A DNA stretch of 64,000 nucleotides from Tipula vernalis (taxonomy: Eukaryota > Arthropoda > Insecta > Diptera > Tipulidae). The stretch lies in contig OY282560.1 of the NCBI GenBank assembly GCA_958295665.1, positions 148,048,091-148,112,090 of the forward strand, read 5' to 3'. Shown piece by piece: positions 22,611 to 33,998 of the stretch. Position 1 is the stretch's first letter; each line of letters opens with the position of its first letter. Both the position numbers and the translations under genes were made by a program. The notes under the pieces are model-generated. The model worked only from the letters and a program-made list of their open reading frames with translations, searched no databases and had not been told where the DNA came from.

Positions 22611-23324
22611 TGGTAACGCCAGAGTAATCATCATTCCTAAAACAAGAAGAAATACTAAAATACATGAACTTAAATGTTCATCAAAACATTATAATAGTTA
22701 CCCGAGTTGTTTTTGCGTTGAAAACACATAATATCCATGATGATTTATCTAAAGAAACCAAAAATTATATTGTAGTACATTTAAAGAGTATTATTTGTTA
22801 TACAGATACTTATCTTATTAAATGTTATATTTTATATTGTATAATCCATTAATATAATTAAATAAATATACATACTTTGAAATGTATGTTGTAAATAAAT
22901 TAGTTTGTTGTGACATTTCTTGTGTTAAAATGTCAACAAACGCCATCATTACAAATGTATTTTTCGAACTCGAATTTTGGTTGCGTATAGTAGTAATTCG
23001 AAAGGTACATTCTTTTTTGACGGCAAATGCCACTAGGGTCAGCTTGAAAAATATTTGGTGGTGGGAAAAAAATTGGAATCAGTCTGTCATTGATCATTGT
23101 AAGAATAAGTCAAATAAAAAATATATATGTAAAATCATCGACATTATTTTTGATTATATTCAAAATTATCTTCGAGTAAATAAATAATTAAGTGAAGTGT
23201 CACAATACAAAATATAGTTTTATTTAATTATCGTCGATTAGTTTACGAATAAGCTAACGTATTTGTGACCTGCAAATTTTTTGTAATTTAAACACGGCGA
23301 CAATTATTTTTATCCAGCGTCGCC
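22611..23324 (+). repeat. BEL-2 3' LTR
   Basis: Same 714 bases as 15504-16217. It is separated from the stop codon at 22400 by 210 AT-rich bases. A short GC-rich tract AAGGCCGCGGGTA precedes it where a polypurine tract is expected. Confidence 0.95.
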
Positions 23325-24220
23325 TTTAACATTCCAGCCGAAAATAAAAAATTTTGTAGTTATCAGCCGAAACTAAATAGGATACATGGATTGAAATAAC
23401 AATTTTTGTAAATAGTCTTATGTGGAAAACTTTGTTTAACCTGATCGTGGAAAATAACGGAAAATCAGCAGAATCCACAAAATTCGAATAAAATCAGCCT
23501 CTAGAGTATATATCTGAAGCTGAATTGTTTTTATGTGATTTGTCAATAGTTATCGAAGAAAAAATTATTTTCAGATTTTCCGTGGGAAATCTCGGAAAAT
23601 TTGAAAAAGTTTCCAGCCGAAAGAAAGAAATGGATGTATAAAGTTAGCCTTTAGAGTGTTATGTCTGGAGGAGATATATTTTATTGATGTGACTTGTCGA
23701 CAGCTAACGCAGGAAAAAAATTCAGTTCGTTTCCCGTGGGAAATCTCGGAAAATTCGATGTTCCAAAAATCATTACAAAATTTATATAAAATCAGTATCA
23801 AATACGTCTCCAGATATAGCACTCTAGAGGCTGATTTTATACAAATTTTCTAATTATTTTTGGAAAATCGAATTTTCCGAGATTTCCCAAGGGAAACTTG
23901 AACTGAATTTTTTTTTTCGATAGTTATTGACAAATCACATAAAAATGATTCAACTTCAGATATACACTCTAGAGGCTGATTTTATTCCAATTTTGTGGAT
24001 TCTTCTGATTTTCCGTTATTTTCCACTACTAGGCTAAACAAAGTTTACCATGTAAGACTATTTACAAAAATTTGTATTTCAATCCATGTATCCTATTTAC
24101 TTTCGGCTGATAACCACTAAATTGTTTATTTTCGGCTGGAATGTTAATAACACAATCTGCATTATCAACTTTTTACTTTCGGCTGGAAACTTTCGGCTAA
24201 CTTTAACAAAAGTGAAGTTA

Positions 24221-24356
24221 TATTGGTATAATGGTATGATGGTATGGCGTTAAAACACTATGATGGTTTTATAGTATGATGGAATGACTGTGTTATGGTA
24301 TAGTGTTATGATGGTATGATAGTCGATGGTTTGGTGTTATGGTATAATGTTACGAT
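24221..24356. repeat. TATGATGG-type minisatellite, right block
   Basis: Continuation of the array at 14983-15256 (TGGTATAATGG, ATGGTATGATAG and similar units), displaced by the foldback plus BEL-2 insertion. Confidence 0.85.
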
Positions 24357-24599
24357 CATTTCTAAGATGGAATGTAGGATTATTATTGATAATGGTATCA
24401 TTCTTTGGAAGAATTTCAGAACAATCAGTAGCATGTCTCTAAAAATTACATCATTTGTAGAAGAAAGGAAACAAAATTATCTTAACTTACCACCTCCAAT
24501 ACCGAAATACAGTCTGAAATATTTTTTTTACGCTACAGTTAATATTTTGGTAAACTGTTTACGATTTTATTAATAGCCCTAAGATTTAAAAACAATCGG

Positions 24600-25480
24600 A
24601 AAAGCCAATTTAATACAAGAAGGTGGTTGCCATAAATGCGATTTACCAGGTGTGTAAATATGAAACCCAAATTTTTTAGTAAAAAACACACGTCCATCGT
24701 TTGTTAATGGTTAAGAGTATTCTATTCAAAATATTGCCCATTATTAGTTTTACATTTTTACCATCTTTCTGGCAATACGTGGATGCCACGCCAAAAAACT
24801 ATTCTTCTTTTGAAGCAAACCAGTTATCGACCCATTTTCGTATATATACATATGAAGTGAAGTGCTCCTCAGCAAGCCCGTGCCCGTCTGGCAAGTAAGC
24901 CGAATGTGAAAGTATTTCCCAATTAATTGTTTCCTTGACCGGTTTTGCTTTGTCATGCAGTAAAATCATTTTGTGTTGCCTTTTATCATATTCTAGTCAT
25001 TTTGTCCGAAGGGATTTGGCCTTGCAATTGATGTCGATGGTTGTCCTGGATCAACCCAAGACTTTTTGCGCAAAAGATTCTCAAAATAGATCCATTTTTC
25101 ATCGCTAGTCCACAATTCGATGGAGAAATGAGTTTCTTTTGTATCTGGTGAGTATCATTTCGCAATTGGTTTTACGATTTTCCTGTTGTCTTTCATTCAG
25201 TATATAGTATGTGGAACCCATTTTCCCAGCTTTTGGATCTTTGCCATGCCGTTTTAACGTACGGAGACGGCTTCTCGTGACACATTCAATTGGTCCGCGA
25301 ATTGTTTTTGCGTTTGAGCGTCATCCTCATCCAACAATGCTTGCAATTCATTGTACTCAAACTTTTTTGGTGGCCTTCCACGCTCTTCTTTTCTCACGTC
25401 AAAATCACCACATTTGAATTTATTAAATCACTCATAGCATTGTGATTTACCAAAAGCATTTTTTAAACTTAAAAACCGTG
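24600..25480 (-). pseudogene. mariner transposase pseudogene
   Basis: Read in three shifting frames on the - strand, the order is that of a mariner transposase. First come helix-turn-helix pieces FNKFKCGDFDVRKEERGRPP and LLDEDDAQTQKQFADQL, then the block with the first catalytic aspartate (FLHRIV followed by DEKWIYF-type sequence and KKSWVDPGQPSTSI). After a deletion come KPVKETINWEIL, AEEHFTSYVYIRKWVDNWF and, near the end, RGIHVLPERW. The central part between the first and third catalytic residues is missing. Neither end has a matching inverted repeat. It has more than five breaks and is long dead. Confidence 0.85.
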
Positions 25481-25704
25481 TGTTATTGTATGAAACTTGT
25501 ATGGTTATGAATTTGATGTTGTTGAAAGAAAACCATGGCGCTGATGACGCGGTTTGTCGAAGGGTACATTGACAGGTGGCCATTTATTAAAATCGAAAAA
25601 ATCGAGAGTTTTGTATACACCACCCGCAGACCCACCCGCGACCCTCACCCATACTCCCCACCCAACGAATTTTAACCCTTTCATTCGGAATCGTTCCCTG
25701 CGGT

Positions 25705-26650
25705 CACGAAAATTATTTTATTACCCCATTTTTGTGTGTTTATGTACAAAGGCACTACACATTGAGGTGGCCGGTGATATGACGACAGCGACATTTATGG
25801 GTGCTTTAAGGAGGTTCACATCACGAGTACCCAATCAAATTTTATCCGATAATGGTTCTAATTTCCGCGGAGCTAATCACTTGTTAACTGAACTTTACAG
25901 AATAGTCCTAACCGATGAGCATGAGAATGCTGTACATCAATATGTAACCGACTATCAAATTAAGTGGTCATTCATTCCTCCGCTTGCACCGAATTTTGGC
26001 GGAATTTGGGAAAGAGCAGTCCAATCCATCAAGACGCACTTGGTAAAAGTTGTGGGTAACTCACATCTAACGTATGAAGAGATGGCTACGGTGTTAGCCC
26101 AAATTGAATGCATATTAAACTCAAGGCCGCTATGTCCCATAAACAATGAAGACCCCACTAATATAGATGCACTCACGCCAGCACATTTTTTAATACTCAG
26201 AGCACCAGCGATTGTACCTGATGAGAACTATACCGACATTGCCATTTCGAGACTACCACGTTGGCAGCTCGTTCAACAATTAGTCCAATCGTACTGGAAA
26301 CGCTATTCGATAGACTATTTACACACTCTTCAACAGCGAACTACCGCAAAATTTAAAGAACGCAAGCTTCAAGTAATTGACGTAGTATTGGTAAAAGATG
26401 AATCCAATCCACCAGGTTGCTGGCCTTTGGGAAAAATCATTGACTCAAATCATTGATTGTAGCAACTCTTACGATGCCATCATTTCCCGGATGTACCTCA
26501 GAGGTACATCCGGGAAATGATGGCATCGTAAGAGTTGCTACAATCAAAACAAAGCAGTCGACGTTCAAACGCCCGATATCCAAATTATTTCTATTGCCAC
26601 TTGATGAAGATGACCACATCGATCGACCGTTAAACCCTCAGCTTTAACGA
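25705..26650 (+). pseudogene. BEL/Pao integrase 3' fragment inside the piggyBac element
   Basis: Starts abruptly within the integrase core (FVCLCTKALHIEVAGDMTT) just after the piggyBac inverted repeat. It has the second and third catalytic residues (LSDNGSNF, NFGGIWERAV), the conserved LNSRPL and LTPAHFL segments and the C-terminal domain with VLVKDESNPPGCWPLG. The frame is broken at 26445-26500 by an inverted duplication, then resumes with [12 protein letters not shown] and ends near 26647. The first catalytic aspartate and everything upstream are absent. Beyond the stop, GGGAGTTATGTTCATG looks like the end of the element body and the first bases of its LTR (about 26660). Confidence 0.9.
26453..26547. 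repeat. 95-bp perfect palindrome, 1-base loop
   Basis: Two 47-base arms around the A at 26500 are exact reverse complements. The right arm continues the BEL integrase reading frame, so the left arm is the added inverted copy. The break it causes is the only one in this integrase fragment. Confidence 0.95.
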
Positions 26651-26725
26651 AGGGGAGTTATGTTCATGATTAATGAATGCACATCGTCATCATAAAAAGT
26701 TAAATCAGCTGTATCAAATTTCAAT

Positions 26726-28535
26726 CAAGTGACAAGCGCTCATTACAATGCACCAAACATTTCTCACAAATAATGTGTGAACGACCTTTACAATTTCGGT
26801 TTTTACAGCGGCTGGCTTCTTTTTATTGATCATGTTGTGGCATGTGGTCAAATCTGTCGAATTGAATATCTTTAAGAGGACGCGTTTCAAAATTTCGTTT
26901 TGCCGGCGGAAATGAGTTAGACGAAGGTCCTGCTTATATATTTTCTAAGTTTGAGGGGCGTCCACGCTTTGGTGCGGTTTTGGTTTGCATCAGCGAGTGA
27001 ACTAAATACATTCTAAAGTGTTATAGATCCATAATTTCGTTTTTGCTCACCTTGTTTAAATTACAGTCTTCCCGATACTGTAGCCAACACGCTGTAACCG
27101 CGAAATCAGTAAAATGTGTAAATACCCGCAAGTACCATTTTCTGGATATAATGAAGATCCTATAATAACCTATAAGCTGATCTAGTAGATCTACTCCCCC
27201 CATCCCAGTATTGTACCGCTTGATTACTTCTGGACGTTTCACAAATATGAACGATTTTAAGTGTTTGTTCCACCGTTTAGTTTCATCCTCAGTCCCAATA
27301 CCTACAAAATTTGACGCTAAGTAAATTGGCTTGGTATCCATCCACTTAACTACCACAATTTTTCCGTTGGCGCTCGTTACACTATCTGAATACCCTCTTT
27401 GTTTTTTTTTTAATTTCAGCGTCTGCGAGTAAGGGTGGTTTGGCAAATCTATTTATTCGAATGGTACCAGCAGCGTTTATTTGCTTATTTCTTAAAATTT
27501 CCAATAGCTGATAGGTAGTGAAAAAATTATCGCAATACAGAAAATGCCCTGGATTTTTAGACGGTTAGCTAAATGTAGTACAGTTGCACCTCCGAATCCA
27601 AATTAATTTAGATAGGTTTGTGGAATGTCTGACCCAGCGCCTTGATATAAAAAAAAATCATACGGCATTCCAGATTTTCCACAAAGTAAGTAGACTTTAA
27701 TGCCCCAAGGGTTTGGTTTCCCTTTCATATACTGTTTGATGGAAAGTCTACCTTTGAACGGGATGATTTGTTCGTCCACGCACACTGATGGTTCGCTTAT
27801 TTCCAAAGAACGTATATAAGTTCGGATTGATTCGATAAATGTACGCACTTTTTTAAACCGATCTGTACAATCTTTAGGCATATCCAAGTTATTCGTAATG
27901 TGCAAGTTATTTCGAAGTTGGAAAAACCTATCGCACGTCATCGTACTTCCGAACGTATCAAGTCCTATCGCTTTATCAAAATACAGACGGGTCCTCGGAA
28001 GTTTGATACACCCCATTGCTATATGTATCCCAAATAATTGTTACCCCTTACCATGTTTTGTTCAGCATACACATTAGTAAAAAAAGCAAAATTTTCAAAA
28101 ATTTGGTCTGGGCAATAATTTCTGAAGTACATACTCTAGTGGAGTTTTAACAGGCTGAATTTCATGTAAATCGGCACTTGAAACAAATTCTGAAATGAGG
28201 GGCTGGAATTGTGCACGACTCCATTTAAAATTTTCTTTTTTTGTGTACTGGAGATTTTCTATGTTGTCAAATATTTCAACGGGAGCATTTTCTTCAAAAA
28301 TTGCTTCTTGGTGATCAATGTCTTCATAGGCTGGATCATCCGCTTTTTGTTCCGTATCGATATCATATACTTCATCAGCTTTCTGCTCTCTTTTTCCCAT
28401 ATTTTTTTTAGTTGCATCTATTTCATTCTCCTCGGTATCGCCGAAATCCTCTAAATCGGAATCCCATGTGTTGAGGTTATCAATTAGTTCCTCAGTTTGA
28501 TATTTACGACTCATTTCTCTAAAAAAAATTACCAA
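26726..28535 (-). pseudogene. piggyBac transposase
   Basis: DDD transposase for TTAA-specific cut-and-paste movement. From 28535 down: an acidic N-terminus (LNTWDSDLEDFGDTEENE); at 28016-27603 the core with TRLYFDKAIG and the first aspartate in SVCVDEQIIPFKGR, then KSGMPYDFFLYQGAG; around 27570-27480 a different frame holds the second aspartate in YCDNFFTTYQLLE; at 27446-27021 the third in GMGGVDLLDQL. The tail near 26810-26730 has the cysteine-rich finger (RCKNRNCKGRSH, ICEKCLVHC) ending in TGA. At least three frameshifts or stops (near 28060, 27600 and 27470) disable it. Confidence 0.9.
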
Positions 28536-29004
28536 AATATAAACATCCTTCTAATTAAAATGTACATTAAAATGTGTATATATTAAATCAGGTACATTAT
28601 TGTTTGTACGGATTGTACAGTATTATGTACACCAATATTCTAACCTTTTTTTTTAGGAAACAGGTAATATTTACACATTAAAACTATTGTCAAAATAAAA
28701 TTTACACATATTTGATTAGAAAAACAGTCAAAATTATTATTTTTAAATTATTTTAATTATGCTAACTCACATCTAAAAACAGGTTAAGTCACCACTTTAA
28801 AATTTCCTAGTATCCTCGTTGACAGTTAACTCAATTTTGAATACACAGTATAACATTTTTGAACAAACACAAAGAAAAAGAAAATAAAAACAGTTTAGCT
28901 CTTGCGAACGAACGCAATTTTCAATATTAGTACATTTTTACGTAAGTTAAAATTGATAGAAAATATATGTACAGTATTATGTACATTTCGAATGAAAGGG
29001 TTAA

Positions 29005-29449
29005 TATTATATTAATTAAATCGAAAAATGTAAAATTAAAAGAGCAGACATCTGGCAACCATCACTCCTCTTACCTCGATAGAACAATTGCACTCCCTTC
29101 ATAAAATTCATGAATTTGCAACGACATATATAATACCGTTATTCCATCAAAAATGCAACGAAACTAAAAAGTAAAAATTTTTTGCTGGAACATGTCAGCA
29201 CTGACAAGGCTGGTTGCGAAACATCGGCAAACTCACGTTGTTGTAACTCATATTGGTACATTTACTGTATTTAATTCCTATAATTCTATTCTTGTCTTAT
29301 CATCCCACAGACAATAGTAGACGTTTCATTCGGTTATCCTCCTTTGAAAGATTTAGCCTGGTCGCATGTCAAATTCAAACACGTCATTTTCAGGATTATA
29401 GAGAATCCCTTAAAAGTATTATTCCTTTGGCTCGCAGATGCTCAAACAC
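29005..29449. other. No gene recognised
   Basis: AT-rich sequence between the right TTAA of the piggyBac element and the BEL scrap. A 92-codon open frame on the + strand from 29253 has no motif I know and overlaps decayed BEL sequence on the other strand. Confidence 0.4.
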
Positions 29450-30510
29450 GTTAGTTAAGCTTTCAGCTGAATTTGACATGAATTTGTGGTATTATCTAAA
29501 AGTAAATCTAATTGTTGCCCAATTATTTTAGTGGTGAGCATCCAACCAAGTTCAGTTTCTTAGACAATTGGATTTTGTGGGCATCATCTAATCATGTTAG
29601 TGTTTACAATTAAAAGAGAGTGGTCGACGCCGGTTATGACATTGAGACTATTGGACAACTGAACGCATTTGTTGGTGTCAAAGTCGACGTCTGGAATATT
29701 GTCGGTTAATTTCCTAAACACCATTGCCTCAAAGTTAATTCGACTTGGTAATTGCAGATCCCGGCTTCCGTTCTTCCATTCCTGATATTTTAGTGTTGAT
29801 TTGTTTTTTGCCCTGCCTTAACAAAGTTTTCTGCCTCTGCCTGAGAGTTTATGCGATTATAGCTGCGATTATTTTAAATACATGCTGCTTATCTACCTTG
29901 TATCAGATGAAATGGTTCGCTTAATTTTTTTACCGTTGTTTTTTCTTGTTGTTCTGGAGGTTGTTGGTGTTATTATGGCACCCTCCAACTGACCCTTTAA
30001 ATAGTTTATTTTACGGGTGTCATGGATCAGCTTGCTGATTGCGTCGCGGAATCCGGTTCGAATCCGGTCCACATCTGGTAATCTCCAACAAATATTGAAA
30101 TTTGAATTCGTGGCAGGCAAATGTCCTTTATTTGGTTTGTTGGTTAAATTTTTTTCAGTTCCTTCTAGGTTCGTTGTTATTTGAAGGACAATCGTTTGAT
30201 ACTGTCTGTTCTCGAAGTATTGTTCTGTGAAATACTGCAAATTTCCTAATGGAGTTCGGCTAGTTGGGCTCAACAAGAGCTCCGGCCTCCAGCTGATTGC
30301 CGCTTTATTTTTATGGTTGTTTTAATTCCAGGTTTGTTGGATCTGACCCCATGTTTGTGTTGTTTTAGTAGATTTTGGTCTCTGCAACGGCTCCGTTCCG
30401 ATTTGTCGACGATTCGGCGTTGGTATAATTGGCGGGCCGTCGTTGAGTTTGGCTCGCATGACGACAATAAACTAGTATATGTCTCTTCCACTTGTTTTTT
30501 TCATTTTTAA
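29450..30510 (-). pseudogene. Decayed BEL/Pao gag-protease fragment
   Basis: On the - strand, 30060-29990 reads RLPDVDRIRTGFRDAISKLI followed by YLKGQLEGA. This fits the BEL gag domain (compare FRDVFVDLIH in BEL-2). Further down, about 29760-29620, VFRKLTDNIPDVDFDTNK is followed by GVDHSLLIVNT and, near 29540, an ETELGWML segment. That order fits the region between BEL protease and reverse transcriptase (klT..lP, then lGaD, then GW). A proline- and arginine-rich stretch upstream (GPPIIPTPNRRQIGTEPLQR) is in another frame. Several frame changes and stops. The assignment is by pattern and less secure than for the other BEL copies. Confidence 0.5.
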
Positions 30511-31643
30511 GTTAGGGTGGCGTTTGTCAACACCTTGTAATTCCCGTCGTCCCATCTTTTTTTGTAAATGTTGCGTTACATTAAACTTCAAATTCAATTC
30601 TCATGAATCATTAAAGTTGTTTTATCATGAGTTCAGTGCAATATACTTATAGACTACATAGCTACAGTTTGAATTTGCCCTCACCATATCAAACACCGTT
30701 TAAATAATTAAAGAAGAATTTATATGTGAGAAACATGTCTTTCGGGCATAACACTGAAGTGTATATACTAAAAAAAAAATGTACGTACCAACATATTTTC
30801 TATTTCACCCCCATAATTAGAAATGTAAAAGCATTGCAGAATAAAACGAAATGTTCTCTATTATTTTCATGATACTGACTCATCATCATCATAATTTTCC
30901 GTTTTCATTTTTTTTCTTTTCTGTGTGTATTTCAAAATATTATTGCTGTGTTAAAGTAAAATATAAACAACAACAACAAAAACTAAGCGGTATATTTGGG
31001 AGCAATAAAACAAGGCGAAGAAATCTATAAGACACGCGATTTTCATATAAAACGAGGAAATATATACACTGTGTACTCGTATGTACAGTGTTGTTCGATG
31101 TTAGAAAATTCATTTTTTGACTTTTCCCCATTTATGTATGTAAGGTATGCATGCCATGTTTTTATTTGGCATAATTGACTTTGATTTATGATGATATGTT
31201 GTTACATTGTCAGTGTTTTACTAAATAAACGAGTATATGCCATATCAAGCTAAAAAACTAAAAAAAAAAAAAAAATTTGAAATGTTGATTGGTTTCCGAA
31301 ATATACACAATCAATCAGGACAAATTGAGGAGTGTTGAATAAATTGTTGTTCTTGTTTTTGGGGTCATGACAAACAACGCATGGATATATCGCCTCGAAC
31401 AATGATCTCAACAAAATTCTCTTATTCAACTAAATTATGTGTGTTTGATTTTAATGGCATTCAAAAGGTATGAAAAGAAAAAATATCACGTCTTAAGAAA
31501 ATGTTAACCTCATAACAGACACAAAAATAATCAATAATGAGTGTAGTAATTATCAATATCATTAAAATATTTGCGATTATTACATTGTTAAAATCACCTG
31601 TCACCAGCAGACATTCTTATAAATTTATGTTTTATTTTTTCAG
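30511..31643. other. Probable BCL11 intron or upstream sequence
   Basis: AT-rich, with a 15-base poly-A run at about 31258 and the words ACTCGTATGTAC. It ends in a strong pyrimidine tract and AG (TTTTATTTTTTCAG, 31630-31643). I see no promoter or coding exon in it. Confidence 0.5.
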
Positions 31644-32086
31644 TTACTATGCTTCAACCTTGTTTACACCAACACCGCCACGTCCATTAAAACGTCAACG
31701 TTTAATGAGCAATCAAAATCGTTCTAGTCCGATACCAAATAAAATTTTGACAACAAATGCAATAGCGCCTCAACCACCGCAACAACAGCAGCAGCAACAA
31801 ATCCCAAATACTCATCAACCACTGCAAAACGGTAACAATGGTGGAATACCATTAAATAATGGTATAACATTAGAACAGCAGCAACAACAACAACAACAAC
31901 AACAAATATATCAATTAAATGGTACACTAGGATCAACAATGAATTGTAGTGCATCAAATGGTAGTACATCATCATTATCGTCACAATCATCAACGGCATC
32001 ATTACAAATTCAATCATCCACATCACCAAATCCATCACACCACAATAATAATGGACATCATTTACTTGGACCATTTAAAGTGTACA
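31644..32086 (+). CDS. BCL11/CG9650 orthologue, Q-rich exon
   Basis: Internal exon of 443 bp between the acceptor TTTTTTCAG and the donor GTAAGTATT. It enters on the last base of a codon and ends one base into the next, matching the following exon. The encoded piece starts YYASTLFTPTPPRPLKRQRL, then has two glutamine blocks (seven and ten Q in a row) and a serine- and histidine-rich tail. It has no zinc finger and would be part of the flexible region before the first finger. Identification depends on linkage to the next two exons. The antisense and shifted frames over this repeat are shadows. Confidence 0.75.
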
Positions 32087-32922
32087 GTAAGTATTATTTT
32101 ACATTTTTTTACTTTTTTTTTTTTTTTGTCCCGCCCAACTTAAAGACATTACATTGTTCCGCGATTTTCCTCTTGTTTATGTACACATATAAAACGTATT
32201 CAGCATAATTACACTTTTCAAAAGATTTTCCTTTTTTGGTTTTTTTTTCGTTTTTTGTTAATTTTAATGAAAAGAAAAATTCTTGTCTTTTAAATTTTCA
32301 TCTTCAATAGTTTAATGGATTTTCAGTTTTTTTTTTTTTTTGCTTCTTCTTCGTATTATACACAACTCCCTTACAACCAGCTTTTTTCCTCGCTTATTAT
32401 AACATTGAATGGATGAAAATTGTTGCTTCCGATACAGTTGGTTGGATAAGATAACTTTTTAGTGTATACTTAACATAAAAAAAACTAAAAAAAAGCTTGA
32501 TAAATTGAATGTGAAAGGTGATTGAGTGGAAAATAAATTTAAGTGATTTTATTTTATGTTACTTTATTGAAAAGTACTTATATCACTTACTGTATAATGT
32601 ATACACCATCATATAATAATAATCGTGATCACATACAACATTTCCATCCGCACAAGAAAAAAAAAAAAAAACGGCAAAAATGAAAATATAACCTGAAGAA
32701 AATTCCGACAACATATGCAATGTTCACACTTCTCGAAAATGAGAGATGACGACAATTTCGATAAAAAAATTAATTTTTGTGCTGTAAAGTTTTTACTCAT
32801 AAATAAAATTTTAATTAAAATGAAGAAAATTTTCATCCTTTCTCTTTAGATTGTCTTTTTAAAAGAAAGTTTTTTTTTTTTTTGGTTTTCAATTACAAAT
32901 TTGTTGTTGTATTTTATTGCAG

Positions 32923-33111
32923 GCAATCCAGATACTTTAATTTGTGGCAATTGTAGAGAATGTTTTACGGAGCTAAGTGAATTATTAGACCACAAAAAAT
33001 CATATTGCAAATTAAGATTTATATGTAAATGTCAAACAACAACAACAACATCAATGATAGCATCAACACCAACAACACAAGAATTTAATAGTAATAATAT
33101 TAATAATAATG
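32923..33111 (+). CDS. BCL11/CG9650 orthologue, exon with the CCHC finger
   Basis: Exon of 189 bp, acceptor TTTTATTGCAG, donor GTAAGTTG. It encodes DTLICGNCRECFTELSELLD, then HKKSYC, a C-x2-C-x12-H-x4-C finger. In BCL11A and BCL11B the first, atypical zinc finger has this same layout, with the same start (D-L-L/I-C-G) and the same HK....C end; it is thought to drive self-association. A Thr/Ser/Asn-rich tail follows. In animals the BCL11 protein is a nuclear DNA-binding transcription factor. The phase (two bases completing the previous codon, one left over) joins both neighbours. Confidence 0.85.
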
Positions 33112-33846
33112 GTAAGTTGAAATATATTTAGTACATATAATTTAGTATTGTAGTGTGAAGAAAACTATGAAAATTTATTTATTAAATAAACATTTTGTTG
33201 AGATATTTATAAATGCGGTATTGATGCAGTGGTGTAGATTTTGGAATAAATTTGCATTTGTAATGGATTTGGGATTAAATTAAACAATTTTTAAAAGCGT
33301 TTCTTTCGCCATTTTAATTAACCTTTGAATCATTTAGTGTTGGAATCATCTTCTTAAACGTTTTAATCGGTTGTCTTTTTGTTTTACACTTAGGACTGAA
33401 TTAATATAGCCATTCACGTATTCTGATTCATTTGACGACATACGGTAATTTCTTTATGCATTTCTCTATGTTAATCTAGCAAATACTGTGCTTAGGTCGT
33501 AAGGCTAAGCGTTTGCTTAATTAGCGAATTTATCTAATTAAATTACCGCTGGTGGGGTTTAATTAGACGGAGAATTAGAAACTACACGTTTGGTGATTAA
33601 GTTTATTCTGATTTATTTTTAATAAATTTCGAGTTTAAATACATTTTTAGAAACTGCTTAATAGCGAGTTTTCATAATCTTTCCTTTTTTTTATAATGTT
33701 GTCTATATTCTTAGAATACTACAATAAAATATTATGTATAGCTGACAAATAATATGTGTGCATACTTTCGTTATTAATACTTCACTTTATGCAACCTGAG
33801 CAATTTTATTACTTAAAATTAAAATGATGACTTGACAAATAAGCCA
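33112..33846. other. BCL11 intron start and probable LTR of the env-bearing BEL copy
   Basis: Begins with the donor GTAAGTTG. The part nearest 33846 should be LTR of the - strand BEL element, but with no second LTR to compare, its far end cannot be placed. AATAAA-like words occur near 33630 and 33725. Confidence 0.4.
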
Positions 33847-33998
33847 TGTTCACTGATGAAGTGAACATACTCCCGGGCTACATTAAACCTTTTATCTGGT
33901 TGTTTGTATAATGCGGATACTCTGTATGTCTCGCTCATTATTCTTTAGTTGTCCGCTATGTATTTTACAGAATATGGCGCTGCTGCTACAAGTTGTTG

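Larger units (their letters stand above)
15504..23324 (+). mobile_element. BEL-2: complete BEL/Pao LTR retrotransposon
   Basis: A 7.8-kb element with two 714-bp LTRs in which I see no difference, a tRNA-Tyr-type primer-binding site six bases after the 5' LTR, a 900-base leader and an uninterrupted 1750-codon gag-pol frame. Identical LTRs mean a recent insertion. The flanks (ACTAT on the left, TTTAA on the right) do not give a clear target duplication. Its position inside the foldback element, inside the minisatellite, makes three nested layers. Confidence 0.96.
15262..24207. mobile_element. Foldback element with subterminal repeats, split by BEL-2
   Basis: The ends GTTAAAGTTA(T/G)CCGAAAGTT and their inverse AACTTTCGGCTAACTTTAAC face outward. 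Inside, long stretches of 23325-23600 are repeated in reverse order at 23870-24180, for example GAAACTAAATAGGATACATGG against CCATGTATCCTATTTACTTTC. Near the left end a unit of about 50-60 bases with AATGCAGATTGCGTTATCCCAGCC recurs three or four times. Without BEL-2 the element is about 1.1 kb and encodes nothing. It resembles foldback or Mutator-derived non-autonomous elements. The left arm carries about 165 bases more of the repeat unit than the right. Confidence 0.8.
25672..29004. mobile_element. piggyBac element (composite) with TTAA flanks
   Basis: TTAA at 25672-25675 is followed by CCCTTTCATTCGGAAT. The inverse ATTTCGAATGAAAGGG at 28985-29000 is followed by TTAA at 29001-29004. The inverted ends agree at 15 of 16 bases. 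Between them lie, in order, a BEL/Pao 3' fragment (+), then a piggyBac transposase pseudogene (-). The motif TGTACAGTATTATGTAC occurs twice next to the right end (about 28614-28630 and 28968-28984), a typical subterminal repeat. The BEL fragment occupies the space between the left inverted repeat and the transposase end. Confidence 0.85.

Noticed and set aside
15499..23329. Target duplication for BEL-2
   Set aside because: Flanks ACTAT and TTTAA do not match, and the last LTR base is ambiguous, so none is claimed.
29253..29531. 92-codon + strand frame
   Set aside because: No motif, and it overlaps decayed BEL sequence on the other strand.
30045..30065. CCGGTTCGAATCCGG, a perfect tRNA T-arm
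   Set aside because: No D-arm, anticodon arm or matching acceptor stem upstream, and the other strand fits BEL gag coding sequence.
29450..30510. Idea that this is an endogenous DNA-virus gene
   Set aside because: The order of the short matches fits BEL gag and protease linker better, in a region full of BEL copies.
31724..32143. Valine- and histidine-rich frames on both strands across the Q-rich exon
   Set aside because: Shadows of CAA/CAG repeats; splice sites and phase support only the Q-rich reading.
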